Made by a program: the position numbers and the translations under genes
Part shown: one piece after another, positions 27,768-36,638 of the stretch
Layout: every line of letters begins with the position of its first letter
Position numbering within the stretch: the first letter of the stretch is position 1
Notes under the pieces: model-generated
Told to the model about the DNA's origin: nothing
Databases searched by the model: none
What the model saw: the letters and a program-made list of their open reading frames with translations, nothing else
Source: Paracoccaceae bacterium
GTDB taxonomy: Bacteria; Pseudomonadota; Alphaproteobacteria; Rhodobacterales; Rhodobacteraceae
Reading direction: 5' to 3'
NCBI GenBank assembly: GCA_030066905.1
Contig: JASJAR010000004.1
Coordinates: 62,001-126,000, forward strand
DNA length: 64,000 nucleotides

Positions 27768-28733
27768 CTAGGGGCCACGAAACGCGACCCATTGGCCAAA
27801 CTGCATGCTCGGTTCGGTCAGGTCGGGCGGCGCTTTTGGGAAGGGCGCAGCGCGCCGGACCGCATCGAGGGCGGCGCGGTCGAGCGACGGTGAGCCCGAG
27901 GAGGCTGCGACGCGAACGCCGGCGAGTTGGCCGTCGCGGGCGACGACGAGTATGAGCCGCACCCGTCCCGCCCCATATTGCCTGCCGGGATGGCGTTGCG
28001 CCCGGGCGATCTGTGCGCCGATGGCGCCGGCCCAGGCCGATTGCAGGCGCTGCACCCGGCCCGCATCCATCTGCCGCGCGCCGTTGCCTGGCGTGGCCGC
28101 TGCGCTGGCGCTTCGGGCGGGGTCCGCACGGGATGCCGGCGGGGCGGGGCGGGGACGCGGCCGCGTCGCTTCGTCCGCCGAGGTCAGGGCGGTCACCTTT
28201 ACCGGCGGGAGGGTATCGGCTTGAGGCGGGCCCGAAAAAGCGGCGTCGAGCGGCGGCTCTGGGGGCGGCGGCCGACGCGACGGGTCGGCCCTTCGGGCGA
28301 CCTCGGGGGGGTCGGCCCGGACCGCGACGGGGATGGACCCGAACGCCGCCACTGGCGCGTCGACAATCATCGGGACGGGCCGCCGTGGCGCTTCGGTCGG
28401 CGATGGACGGCTGGCCCGCGACTCCGGGAGCGGAGCTGTCGGCGCCATTGCCGCGTGTACGGCCGCCGGTGGCCGGTCGCGGTCCGGTGTCGCCGGGGAT
28501 TCTGTCGTCGCCGGGGCCGGCGCGGCCGGCTGCGCGACTGCCTCCGTCACCTCAGGCGGCGCCCGCCAGGCCGAGACAAGTGACGCGTTGCCATCGAGCG
28601 CCACCACCGGGACAACGGCACGCTCTTCGCCAGCGCCCGGGCCGCCGGCCCGATCCACGATCAGCAGACCGAGACCTCCATGGACCCCGGCGGCGAGCAC
28701 GAAGGCCGCGAGGAGGTCGGTGCCCGGTTTCAT
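27768..28733 (-). CDS. tonB: TonB-family energy transducer
   Basis: A 321-residue protein built like TonB: a short N-terminal membrane anchor (LLAAFVLAAGVHGGLGLLIV at about 8-27), a long proline- and alanine-rich periplasmic spacer (residues 60-215), and a C-terminal TonB domain with AQRHPGRQYGAGRVRLILVVARDGQLAGVRVAASSGSPSLD. It couples the proton motive force to an outer-membrane receptor. Being last in the btuB-F-C-D series with four-base overlaps, it appears dedicated to cobalamin uptake. ExbB and ExbD are not in this window and must be encoded elsewhere. Confidence 0.9.
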   Translation of the reverse strand: MKPGTDLLAAFVLAAGVHGGLGLLIVDRAGGPGAGEERAVVPVVALDGNASLVSAWRAPPEVTEAVAQPAAPAPATTESPATPDRDRPPAAVHAAMAPTAPLPESRASRPSPTEAPRRPVPMIVDAPVAAFGSIPVAVRADPPEVARRADPSRRPPPPEPPLDAAFSGPPQADTLPPVKVTALTSADEATRPRPRPAPPASRADPARSASAAATPGNGARQMDAGRVQRLQSAWAGAIGAQIARAQRHPGRQYGAGRVRLILVVARDGQLAGVRVAASSGSPSLDRAALDAVRRAAPFPKAPPDLTEPSMQFGQWVAFRGP

Positions 28734-29488
28734 GACGCCCGGCCGAGGATCTGGAGCGCCGGACCGGCATCGGTCTCCACCAATCCCGCCTCCACACCGA
28801 AGACCGCGCGGAGCCTCTCCCGGTCGAGCACGCTAACGGGCGGGCCGTCGGCCACGATACGACCGGCGTTCATCAGGACGACGCGGTCGCACCAGCGGTG
28901 CGCCAGCGCCAGATCGTGCAGCGAGGCGAGGATGCCGTGACCCGTCGCGGCGAGCTGCCCGAACGCCTCCATCGTCGCGATCTGGTGGGCCGGGTCGAGC
29001 CCGCTTACCGGTTCGTCCGCGAGGATGAGCGGCGTTTCCTGCGCGAGAACGCGCGCCAGAAGCACCCGGGCCTGCTCGCCGCCGGACAGGCGGGTCGCGG
29101 TCCGGTCTCTCGCGCCGGCAAGGTCCATCGCCGCCAGCGCGCGGTCGATGGCCGCTGCGTCGGGGCCTTCGGGCCGAGCGCCCGGGGGAAGATGCGGCAA
29201 ACGCCCCAGGGCGACGATGCGCTCGACGCTCATCGGCCAGGCGATTTCGCGCGACTGCGGCAGGAACCCCACGGTCCGGGCGCGGTCACGGGGCGTCATG
29301 GCAGCGAGCGAGGCCTGGCCCGTCGCCGGGATCAGCCCGAGGGCGGCCCGCAGAAGCGTGGTCTTGCCTGCCCCGTTTGGCCCCAGCAGGCCCACGACCT
29401 CGCCTTTGTCGATGCCAAGCGAGATGTCCCGCAGGACCTCACGGCCGCCAAGCGTGGCGCCGAGGCCGTCGAGGGTCATCAGCGTCAC
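28730..29488 (-). CDS. btuD: Cobalamin ABC transporter ATPase (BtuD-like)
   Basis: A 252-residue ABC ATPase. Walker A is GPNGAGKTTL, the signature is RLSGGEQARVLLARVLAQ, and Walker B is LILADEPVSGLDP followed by the H-loop SLHDLALA. It belongs to the iron-siderophore/cobalamin (FecE/BtuD) branch. The context, a riboswitch-controlled btuB upstream and the permease gene overlapping by four bases, identifies cobalamin as the likely substrate. It supplies ATP hydrolysis for BtuC-mediated import across the inner membrane. Confidence 0.9.
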   Translation of the reverse strand: MTLMTLDGLGATLGGREVLRDISLGIDKGEVVGLLGPNGAGKTTLLRAALGLIPATGQASLAAMTPRDRARTVGFLPQSREIAWPMSVERIVALGRLPHLPPGARPEGPDAAAIDRALAAMDLAGARDRTATRLSGGEQARVLLARVLAQETPLILADEPVSGLDPAHQIATMEAFGQLAATGHGILASLHDLALAHRWCDRVVLMNAGRIVADGPPVSVLDRERLRAVFGVEAGLVETDAGPALQILGRAS

Positions 29489-30462
29489 GGACCCGTCCTC
29501 CGCAGCGACCAGATCAGATGCAGAAAGAGCGGCGCGCCGACGAGGGCGGTCACTACACCGAGCTTGAGGTCGCGTTCGGGGAGGATGACGCGAACGGCGA
29601 TATCGGCGGCGAGGATCATTGCGGCACCGCCGAGCGCCGAGGCGGGCAAGAGCCGGGCGGGGGAAGCGCCGACGAGGCGGCGCAGGAGGTGGGGGACGAC
29701 AAGACCGACAAAACCGATCGCCCCGGCGACCGCCGTCGCCGCGCCGACGGCGGCGGCGGTCCCGGTCACCAAAAGGAGGCGAAGGCGACGTAGATCGACG
29801 CCGAGTGTTTCGGCCGCATCCTCACCCAGTGTGAGCGCGTCGAGTCCGCGCGCGGTGAACGCGATGAGCGCCCAGCCGGCGACCATCAGGGGGGCGGCGA
29901 CCCAGACATGGGTCATCGAACGGTCCGCGAGCGAGCCGAGAAGCCAGAAGACGATCTCGGCGGCGGCGTAGGGGTTGGGCGAGAGGTTGAGGACGAGCGA
30001 GGTGAGCGCGCCGGCGAAGGCGGACACGGCGATGCCGGCGAGAATGAGCGTCAGGGTGCCGCCTTCCCGGCCGGCAAGCAGGAAGAGAAGTGCGACGGCG
30101 CCAGCCGCACCGGCAAGGGCGGCAAGCGGCAGGCCCAGAGCGAAGGCGGCGGCAAGGCCGGTCTGGATCGCCAGGACCGCGCCGAGGGCGGCGGCGGCCG
30201 AGACCCCGATGAGCCCGGGCTCGGCGAGGGGGTTGCGGAGATAGCCCTGCATCGCGGCGCCTGCGAGCCCCAGCGAGGCGCCGACGCCGAGCCCGAGAAG
30301 CGCGCGCGGCAGACGGATTTCCTGCATCACGATGGGCAACGGCCCGTCGCCGGCACCGACCAGGGCGGCGAGGGCGGCGCCGGGAGGAATGCCGGCCGGT
30401 CCGACCAGAAGCGAGCTCAAAAAGAGGCCGATCACAAGAAGGGCGAGCACGCCGAGGGTCAT
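29485..30462 (-). CDS. btuC: Cobalamin ABC transporter permease (BtuC-like, FecCD family)
   Basis: A 325-residue inner-membrane permease of the FecCD family with about ten hydrophobic segments. The family landmarks [42 protein letters not shown]-like region and [19 protein letters not shown] are clear. The longer frame adds an arginine- and proline-rich tail that is not plausible before a first transmembrane helix, so ATG 30462 ([19 protein letters not shown]) was chosen; it overlaps the stop of the binding-protein gene by four bases. Confidence 0.9.
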   Translation of the reverse strand: [325 protein letters not shown]

Positions 30463-31268
30463 TCGACCGCCGCCGCCAGCCGGTCGATGGCGTCGAGGAC
30501 GGCGGGGGTCCCGCAAACCCAGTCGCGGTTCGTCAGAGCCCGCGCCGTACCGCGCCCTGCGAGGGCTGGATGGTCGAGAACGGCGTGGGACCGTGACGGG
30601 GTTTCCGGCGCGCCGGGGGTCACGATGAGGTCGGGCTCGGCCATGACGAGAAGCTCAAGCGGAAGGAACCCACCGTAATCGCGACCCACGCTGTCGGAAA
30701 TCGTGCCGAACCCGGCGGCTGCGACGATGTCGCCCGCGAGGGTCTCTCCGCCCCGGTAATAACCGCCCGGCCCATAGAGCGCCGCGCGGCCGCGTCCGGC
30801 GCTCCGGTTCGCATCGAGCGCGGCCTCGAAAGCGGACACCCGGTCGGTGGCCGCCCCGCCGCGGTCGAGCACCTCGCCCATCTTGCGGAGGCGGTCTGGG
30901 ATGTCGGCCAGCGCGGTGGCGGGCGGGAACTCCGCCACCTCGATCCCGACCCGCCGCAGCATCGCGACCGTGGCCCGGTTGGAAAACGTGCTCGCCAGCA
31001 CGAGGTCGGGCTCAAGGAGATAGATCTCTTCCGCCCGCCCGTGGTTGACCGGGTAGCCCTCGGCCGCTTCCGCCATGGCGGAAAGACCGAGGTCGCGGGC
31101 GAGATGCGACACCGAGACGAGCTGTCCCGGTGCGGCGATGAGCATCGCAAGCTGGTCGGTACAGACATTCATCGACACCACGCGGGCCGGCTCCGCGTGC
31201 AGCGTCGGGGCCGCAAACAGCCCCAGCGCAAGCGCTATCGTCCTAAAACCGCGCACGCAGCCCCACAT
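30459..31268 (-). CDS. btuF: Periplasmic cobalamin-binding protein (BtuF-like)
   Basis: About 269 residues, with a signal sequence (RTIALALGLFAAPTLHA) and the binding-protein opening RVVSMNVCTDQLAMLI. YLLEPDLVLAS and the later AEPDLIVTPGAPE are typical of the BtuF/FepB fold (two lobes joined by a long helix). It would hand cobalamin received from BtuB to BtuCD. The open frame reaches 31550, but upstream residues are basic and proline-rich and lie inside btuB; ATG 31268 gives a short, normal signal peptide, while GTG 31256 is an alternative. It overlaps the btuB end by 26 bases. Confidence 0.87.
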   Translation of the reverse strand: MWGCVRGFRTIALALGLFAAPTLHAEPARVVSMNVCTDQLAMLIAAPGQLVSVSHLARDLGLSAMAEAAEGYPVNHGRAEEIYLLEPDLVLASTFSNRATVAMLRRVGIEVAEFPPATALADIPDRLRKMGEVLDRGGAATDRVSAFEAALDANRSAGRGRAALYGPGGYYRGGETLAGDIVAAAGFGTISDSVGRDYGGFLPLELLVMAEPDLIVTPGAPETPSRSHAVLDHPALAGRGTARALTNRDWVCGTPAVLDAIDRLAAAVE

Positions 31269-33081
31269 AGAACGCCCGGTCGGACGTGCCGTAGCCCCGG
31301 GTTGTCTGGTACTCGGTGTCAAAGAGGTTTTCGACACGGATGTAGGCGGTGGTCGTTTCGGTGAGCGCATATTCGGCGCCTGCGTTGACCAGCGTGTAGG
31401 AAGGCAGGTCGTCCCCTGCATCGAAGATCCCATCGACATAGCGGGCGTTGGCGTTGACCGCTGCCCGTTCGCCGATGGCCAGTTCGCCGCCGATGACGAT
31501 ATCGGTCGAGGGCACCCGGGGGACCGGGTCGCCGTCGGCGGTTTCGGCATCGGTGAAGGTCGCCGCGCCGAAGAGCGTCGCGTCGTCGGCGATCGGGATT
31601 TCCCCGGCGAGTTCGATCCCCTGCCGGATGGAGGTGCCGGGGATGTTCTCGTAGGTTGTGGCGTTGGCGGTGATGAGATTGTCGATCTGTCCCCAGAAGA
31701 GTGTCGCCGACACTTCGCCGCCGCCGGCGAGACGCCGGTCGACCCCCACTTCAGCGGTCACGCTCGTTTCGGGCTCAAGGTCGGGGTTGCCGAAGAATGT
31801 GCCGAAATCGGCGAAGAGCTCGCTGATCGAAGGCGGCCGGTAGCCGGTTGCGACGGCCCCGCGCCATGTGGTCTGCTCGTTCGGCCGGTAAGCGAAGGCG
31901 AGGCGCCCGGTGGCGAATTCGCCGAAGGTGGAATGGCTGTCGAAGCGGACAGTGCCGATGAGATCGAGCCGCTCGGTGGGCGCATAGACCGTCTCGACGA
32001 AGCCGCCGGCGGTCGAGGTCGTCTCGAAGTCTCCCGGCAGCGAGGTCGACCGCGAGCTTTCATAAAGATAGTCGAGCCCGAGGCTGACATCGACCGTCTG
32101 GCTCGCCGAGAAGCTGGTGACATTGGTCACGAGCACCCGGTTGCCGAGCGCGCCGAAGTCGAAGCCGTTGCTCGTCGACAGCCGGTCGATCTGATACCAG
32201 GCGACGCTGAGTTCGTTGTCGAACGTCGCACCTTCGAACGCGAGAAAGGCGCGGGCGCCGAGGGCGTCGCGTTCGGCGACCTCGTCGAAGGTGGCGCTGT
32301 CGACCGGGCCGAACTCGTCGAATTCGTTCGTGCCGGTCTCGTAGAAGCCGTTGAGGCCGAGCGTCACCGCGCCGTTCACTCTGTACTCCGCGCCAGCGGC
32401 GATCCGCGTGCTGTCATAACCGTCGGCTTCGGTGTTGCCGTCGTTCTCGTCGGCGGCCGAGAAGCCGTCAGACCGGATCGAGGAGGCGCTGAAGGAGAGC
32501 GACAGGTCTTCGGTGTTGCGGGTGATGGCGTAGGAGCCGCCAATCGTTCCGTAACTCCCGCCCTCTACCGTGAGGCTTTGGTGGGTGCCTTCGCCCAGCT
32601 CGAACCCGCCGAGCGTCGAGACCGCGAGCACGCCGGCCACTGCCGTTCCGCCGTAGAGCGCCGATTGCGACCCCTTGAGGAGTTCGACGCGGGCCGTACC
32701 CAAGGTGGAGAGCCCACCGAAGTTTTCGAACTGGATTTGCGGCGGGGTCGGATCGTTGACCGGAATACCGTCGATATAGACCGCCACGTAGCGGGTCGTG
32801 GCGCCGCGCACGATCAGGTCGGCATTGCTGCCCGGCCCGCCCTGTTGGGTGACGTTGACGCCGGGAAGGCGGGCCAGTTGGTCGGCGAGGACGAGGTTGC
32901 CGCCGTCGTCGAGGTCGTCTCCGGTGAGAACCTCGACGGAGGCCCCCGTGCGCGCCTCGGTCTCCGGTGTGGCCAGCGGTAGCACGACGATCTCGCCGAG
33001 CTCGAAGGTCGATTGCGCGGCGAGTTGGGCCGGTATGCCGGCGGCAAGCAGGGCGAGGCCCAGCGATATGGGTTTGGTCAT
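31243..33081 (-). CDS. btuB: TonB-dependent outer-membrane cobalamin receptor (BtuB-like)
   Basis: A 612-residue outer-membrane receptor. After the signal peptide (MTKPISLGLALLAAGIPAQLAAQ) comes the TonB-box-like ELGEIVVLPL, then the plug domain (GASVEVLTGDDLDDGGNLVLADQLARLPGVNV to about residue 150) and a 22-strand barrel ending in FYVGLRARF, with aromatic last residue. The longer frame to 33168 has no signal peptide, so ATG 33081 is used. Length is the same as Escherichia coli BtuB. The upstream cobalamin riboswitch (33225-33400) identifies the ligand. Confidence 0.93.
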   Translation of the reverse strand: MTKPISLGLALLAAGIPAQLAAQSTFELGEIVVLPLATPETEARTGASVEVLTGDDLDDGGNLVLADQLARLPGVNVTQQGGPGSNADLIVRGATTRYVAVYIDGIPVNDPTPPQIQFENFGGLSTLGTARVELLKGSQSALYGGTAVAGVLAVSTLGGFELGEGTHQSLTVEGGSYGTIGGSYAITRNTEDLSLSFSASSIRSDGFSAADENDGNTEADGYDSTRIAAGAEYRVNGAVTLGLNGFYETGTNEFDEFGPVDSATFDEVAERDALGARAFLAFEGATFDNELSVAWYQIDRLSTSNGFDFGALGNRVLVTNVTSFSASQTVDVSLGLDYLYESSRSTSLPGDFETTSTAGGFVETVYAPTERLDLIGTVRFDSHSTFGEFATGRLAFAYRPNEQTTWRGAVATGYRPPSISELFADFGTFFGNPDLEPETSVTAEVGVDRRLAGGGEVSATLFWGQIDNLITANATTYENIPGTSIRQGIELAGEIPIADDATLFGAATFTDAETADGDPVPRVPSTDIVIGGELAIGERAAVNANARYVDGIFDAGDDLPSYTLVNAGAEYALTETTTAYIRVENLFDTEYQTTRGYGTSDRAFYVGLRARF

Positions 33082-33224
33082 GGCTCTTTCTTTCCCCCAA
33101 TGGCACCTCAACGGCGCCTGACTTCGAAATGTCCTCGGAAAGGCAGAGCCCTCCGGCAGACGGTGCATGTGTCACCACTCCGGAAGCTCCGTTGGCCAGC
33201 GCGCGCCCCGCGGCGGACCAGGGT

Positions 33225-33400
33225 GAGTGCCTCGGCAGGTCTCCTGACTTGCGGGTCGTCGCTCGACTGGCCTTCCCGGGGTTGCCCCCCAGTGGCATAT
33301 GCAGCCTTCGCTCGCCGCCTACAGTTGCGGGGGCAGTCGCGGATTTGGGGTCTGACCCCTGACCGCGTTCCCTTTTCATCGGACTCTCGCCCGAACCGAA
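33225..33400 (-). promoter_or_regulatory. Cobalamin riboswitch upstream of btuB
   Basis: On the minus strand the order of conserved elements is: AAAAGGGAACGCGGT, CCCCAAATCCGCGACTGCCC, CCGCAACTGTAGGCGGCGAG, GCCACTGGGGG, and AAGTCAGGAGACCTGCCGAG. The last is the hallmark B12 box region, and the order is that of the class I AdoCbl aptamer. It ends about 145 bases before the btuB start, leaving room for an expression platform. It should switch off the whole btuB-F-C-D-tonB transcript when cobalamin is plentiful. Outer boundaries are approximate. Confidence 0.93.
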
Positions 33401-33539
33401 GCGCCCCAACTTAGGCGCCGGTTGCGCGGCGAAGTCAATGGCCGTCGTTCGGTCTGCGGGATTTCGGGGTTTCGGCTCCTGAAATCCGTGGTTGACGCCG
33501 CGTAGACACAGCGTCGGAGTCCGTCGCGAGCAGCAACAT

Positions 33540-33593
33540 TGAATGAGAATGAGTTGCAGAAACTTGACTTTCTGCGAACTATTCTCATATTCA
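33540..33593. promoter_or_regulatory. Long dyad upstream of the metal ABC operon, candidate Fur/Mur-type operator
   Basis: An inner inverted repeat GCAGAAA (33556-33562) / TTTCTGC (33569-33575) is nested in outer ones GAGAAT (33545-33550) / ATTCTC (33581-33586) and TGAAT (33540-33544) / ATTCA (33589-33593). The AT-rich dyad is about 45-100 bases upstream of the GTG start at 33637. Fur-superfamily proteins (Mur for manganese, Zur for zinc) bind such extended AT-rich palindromes near sit/mnt/znu genes. Which metal applies is not known. Confidence 0.55.
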
Positions 33594-33636
33594 CCGAGAG
33601 TCGAAGCGCGCATCCGGCGAGGGGAGTATCTGCACC

Positions 33637-34623
33637 GTGAGCAATCGTAAGCTGCTGTCTGAAAAAGGGTTTTCTCGGCGCTATGTGCTTGCCGCCGCGG
33701 CGGCCGCAGCGTTGCTGCCCACCGGACTCCGGGCGGCGACGCCTCTCAACGTGGTGGCCACGACGGGAATGATCGCCGATACCGTGCGCGAAATCGGCGG
33801 TGACGCGGTCGAGGTGCGCGCGCTGATGGGCCCCGGTGTGGACCCCCATGCCTATCGCCAGACCCGCACGGATATCCTGGCAATGTCTCGGGCCGATCTC
33901 ATCGTGGCGAACGGTCTCTTTCTCGAAGCACAGATGGAGGACGTCCTGGGAGATTTCGCGGCCCGTACAGCGGTGCTCGCGGCGGCCGAGGCGGTGCCGG
34001 AAAGCGCGCTCTTCGGTCACGAGGATTATGCCGGCAAGTTCGACCCCCATGTCTGGATGGACCCGGAATTGTGGGACGTCGTGGCGCAGGCGATCCGCGA
34101 TGCGCTGATCGAGGTGCGCCCCGAGGCCGCGCCCGGGTTCACGTCGCGCGCGGCGGCCTTCACAGACCGGCTTCGAGCGCTCGATGCCTATTCGGCGGAG
34201 GTTCTTGGATCGGTTGCCGAACCCTCCCGCGTGCTCGTCACCGCCCATGATGCCTTCGCCTATTTCGGATCGGCCTATGGCTGGGAGGTGATGGGCATCC
34301 AGGGCATCTCAACCGAAAGCGAGGCGGGGCTCCAGCGCATCTCGGAGCTTGTCGACATGCTTGTCGAGCGCGGGATCGGTGCGGTGTTCGTTGAAAGCTC
34401 GGTCTCCGACCGCAATATCCGCGCGCTCATCGAAGGTGCGGCGGCGCAGGGTCACGAGGTGCGAATCGGCGGCGAGCTCTACTCCGACGCGATGGGCGCG
34501 CCGGGCACCTACGAGGGTACGTTCATCGGAATGATCGATCACAACGTGACCACCATCGCCGCCGCCCTGGGCGGCTCCGCGCCCGAACGCGGGATGGCCG
34601 GGTTGCTCGGGCACGGCAGCTAG
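33637..34623 (+). CDS. sitA: Divalent-metal ABC transporter substrate-binding protein (SitA/TroA-like)
   Basis: A 328-residue periplasmic protein of cluster A-I (zinc/manganese/iron). A twin-arginine-type leader ([19 protein letters not shown]) precedes [36 protein letters not shown], with the first metal-ligand His in [17 protein letters not shown], the later AHDAFAYFG and SDRNIRAL region complete the ligand set. There is no long His/Asp-rich loop, which speaks against a ZnuA-type zinc carrier and for Mn or Fe. It starts at GTG and overlaps the ATPase gene by one base. Confidence 0.9.
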   Translation: MSNRKLLSEKGFSRRYVLAAAAAAALLPTGLRAATPLNVVATTGMIADTVREIGGDAVEVRALMGPGVDPHAYRQTRTDILAMSRADLIVANGLFLEAQMEDVLGDFAARTAVLAAAEAVPESALFGHEDYAGKFDPHVWMDPELWDVVAQAIRDALIEVRPEAAPGFTSRAAAFTDRLRALDAYSAEVLGSVAEPSRVLVTAHDAFAYFGSAYGWEVMGIQGISTESEAGLQRISELVDMLVERGIGAVFVESSVSDRNIRALIEGAAAQGHEVRIGGELYSDAMGAPGTYEGTFIGMIDHNVTTIAAALGGSAPERGMAGLLGHGS

Positions 34624-35432
34624 TGGCGGCCGAGCTTCAACTCGCCGCGGCCGAGGGCCGGCGCGTCGCACCGGGCGACGCGGAGACGGCAGCTTTTGCG
34701 GTCCGTGGGATGACAGTGTCCTATGGGCCGAAACCGGCGGTGTTTTCCGTTGATATGACCGTCCCCGAAGGCTCGATGACGGCAGTTATCGGGCCGAACG
34801 GAGCGGGGAAATCGACGCTCCTGAAGGCCGCGCTCGGTCTTCAGACTCCGCTTGCCGGACGTGCGACGGCGTTCGGTCAGCCGGTCACAGATGTGCGGGA
34901 CCGGATCGCCTATGTCCCACAGCGCGCCAGCGTGGACTGGGGCTTTCCGACGCGGGTCATCGACGTCGTGGCGATGGGGCTCTACCGCGAGATGGGGCTT
35001 TTGGGCCGCTTTGGCGCCCGGCTCAAGGCCAGGGCGGCGGACGCCATCGCGCGGGTCGGCATGGCCGAGTTCGCCGACCGCCAGATCGGGCAGCTATCCG
35101 GCGGCCAGCAGCAGCGGGTGTTTCTCGCCCGCGCGCTGGCTCAGGATGCCGATCTGTACCTTCTCGACGAACCGTTCGCCGGCGTCGATGCGGCCACCGA
35201 GAAGGCTATCATCGCCGTTCTGAAAGAGCTCAAGGCCAGAGGCAAAACCGTGGTTGCGGTCCATCACGACCTCTCCACGGTCACGGAGTACTTCGACCGG
35301 GTCGTGCTCCTGAATGTCCGCAAGATCGCCGAAGGGGCGGTGGGGGAGGCCTTTACCGCCGACACGCTGCGCGCGGCCTATGGCGGGCGGCTCGCCGCCG
35401 CGGACCTTCCGGGCGCTGTTCACGCAATCTGA
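34623..35432 (+). CDS. sitB: Divalent-metal ABC transporter ATPase (SitB-like)
   Basis: A 269-residue ABC ATPase starting at GTG, overlapping the binding-protein stop (TAGTG). Walker A is GPNGAGKST, the signature [17 protein letters not shown] and Walker [17 protein letters not shown] are intact, followed by the H-loop HHDLSTV. The [26 protein letters not shown] block is typical of the Mn/Zn branch. About 25 extra residues precede the conserved core ([13 protein letters not shown]). It energises the two permeases next to it. Confidence 0.93.
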   Translation: MAAELQLAAAEGRRVAPGDAETAAFAVRGMTVSYGPKPAVFSVDMTVPEGSMTAVIGPNGAGKSTLLKAALGLQTPLAGRATAFGQPVTDVRDRIAYVPQRASVDWGFPTRVIDVVAMGLYREMGLLGRFGARLKARAADAIARVGMAEFADRQIGQLSGGQQQRVFLARALAQDADLYLLDEPFAGVDAATEKAIIAVLKELKARGKTVVAVHHDLSTVTEYFDRVVLLNVRKIAEGAVGEAFTADTLRAAYGGRLAAADLPGAVHAI

Positions 35433-35435
35433 GCG

Positions 35436-36638
35436 ATGCTGTTCGAGGCGCTCACCCTCGGCCTTGGGTACAACGCGAGCCTCGTGACCCTCGGTGCAGC
35501 CGCGCTCGGCATGGCGGCGGGGGTGACGGGCACCTTTCTCTATCTGCGCAAGCGGGCGCTCGTTTCCGACGCGATCTCCCATGCCACGCTGCCCGGGATC
35601 GCCGCGGCCTTCATGCTTGCCGTGGCGCTTGGCGGCGACGGTCGCGGCCTGCCGGTGCTCCTTCTGGGGTCTGCGGTTTCGGCCGCGCTGGGGCTTCTGG
35701 CGGTGCAATGGCTCGCCTCGAGAACCCGGCTCACGGAAGATGCCGCCATCGGCGCTGTGCTTTCTGTGTTCTTCGGCTTCGGCGTCGTGCTCCTCACGGT
35801 CATCCAGACCCTGTCGACCGGCAGGCAGGCGGGGCTTGAAGATTTTCTCCTCGGCGCGACGGCGGGGATGCTTCGCTCCGAAGCGCTCCTCATCGCCGTC
35901 GGGGGTCTTGTGACGCTCGCTATCGTGGTCGTCCTGCGCCGGCCGATGCTGATGACCGCCTTCGACCCCTCCCACGCCTCGGCCATGGGCGTGAACCTCA
36001 CCCGCACCGACATCGCGATGATGGGACTTGTGATGGCCGTCACCGTGGTCGGGCTGAAGATCGTCGGGCTGATCCTCATCGTCGCGCTTCTCATCATTCC
36101 GCCCGTGGCAGCGCGGTTCTGGTCCGACAGGGCCGACAGGGTTGTGCTCCTGGCCGGGGTCGTCGGCGGCGTCGCGGGCTGGGTCGGTGCCGCGTTTTCG
36201 GCCACGGCCGCCGATCTGCCGACCGGACCGATGATTGTCCTGGCCGCCTTTGCTCTTTTTTGTCTGTCGTTTCTGCTGGCACCGGGGCGCGGGCTTATGG
36301 CGGCGGCCTTGCGTGCGGCGTCGTTCCGCACCCGGGTACACCTGCGCCAGGGGCTACTGGCCATCGCCAACGATCAGCCGATCTACGAAACACTCACTCT
36401 CCGGCTCCTTGCGCGGCGCGGTCTGGCACTCCCCGACGGCGTGCCGACCGAGGCCGGTCGGGCAGCAGCGGCGCGTGCGCGGCTCGATGAGGAGCGCTGG
36501 GCGATCGTGCGGGCCGACCCGTCTCTGGAACTTGCAGCCGCCCGGTACGACGGGCTGACACCCCTCGAAGACGTGCTCACGGTCGACCAGATCTCCGAGA
36601 TCGACGCCCGCCGCCCCGCACCGGAGGCGTTGGCGTGA
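35436..36638 (+). CDS. sitC: Divalent-metal ABC transporter permease fused to a DtxR-like tail
   Basis: A 400-residue protein. Residues 1 to about 285 are the ABC-3 permease with around eight or nine hydrophobic segments (KRALVSDAISHATLPGIA and TAFDPSHASAMG are family landmarks). The remaining 115 residues are soluble, beginning RTRVHLRQGLLAIANDQPIYE and containing LLARRGLALPDGVPTEAGRAAAA, which resembles the winged helix of DtxR/MntR metal-dependent repressors, then LEDVLTVDQISEID. Fusions of this kind are known in manganese-type permeases and suggest direct regulatory coupling. It overlaps the next permease by four bases. Confidence 0.9.
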   Translation: MLFEALTLGLGYNASLVTLGAAALGMAAGVTGTFLYLRKRALVSDAISHATLPGIAAAFMLAVALGGDGRGLPVLLLGSAVSAALGLLAVQWLASRTRLTEDAAIGAVLSVFFGFGVVLLTVIQTLSTGRQAGLEDFLLGATAGMLRSEALLIAVGGLVTLAIVVVLRRPMLMTAFDPSHASAMGVNLTRTDIAMMGLVMAVTVVGLKIVGLILIVALLIIPPVAARFWSDRADRVVLLAGVVGGVAGWVGAAFSATAADLPTGPMIVLAAFALFCLSFLLAPGRGLMAAALRAASFRTRVHLRQGLLAIANDQPIYETLTLRLLARRGLALPDGVPTEAGRAAAARARLDEERWAIVRADPSLELAAARYDGLTPLEDVLTVDQISEIDARRPAPEALA

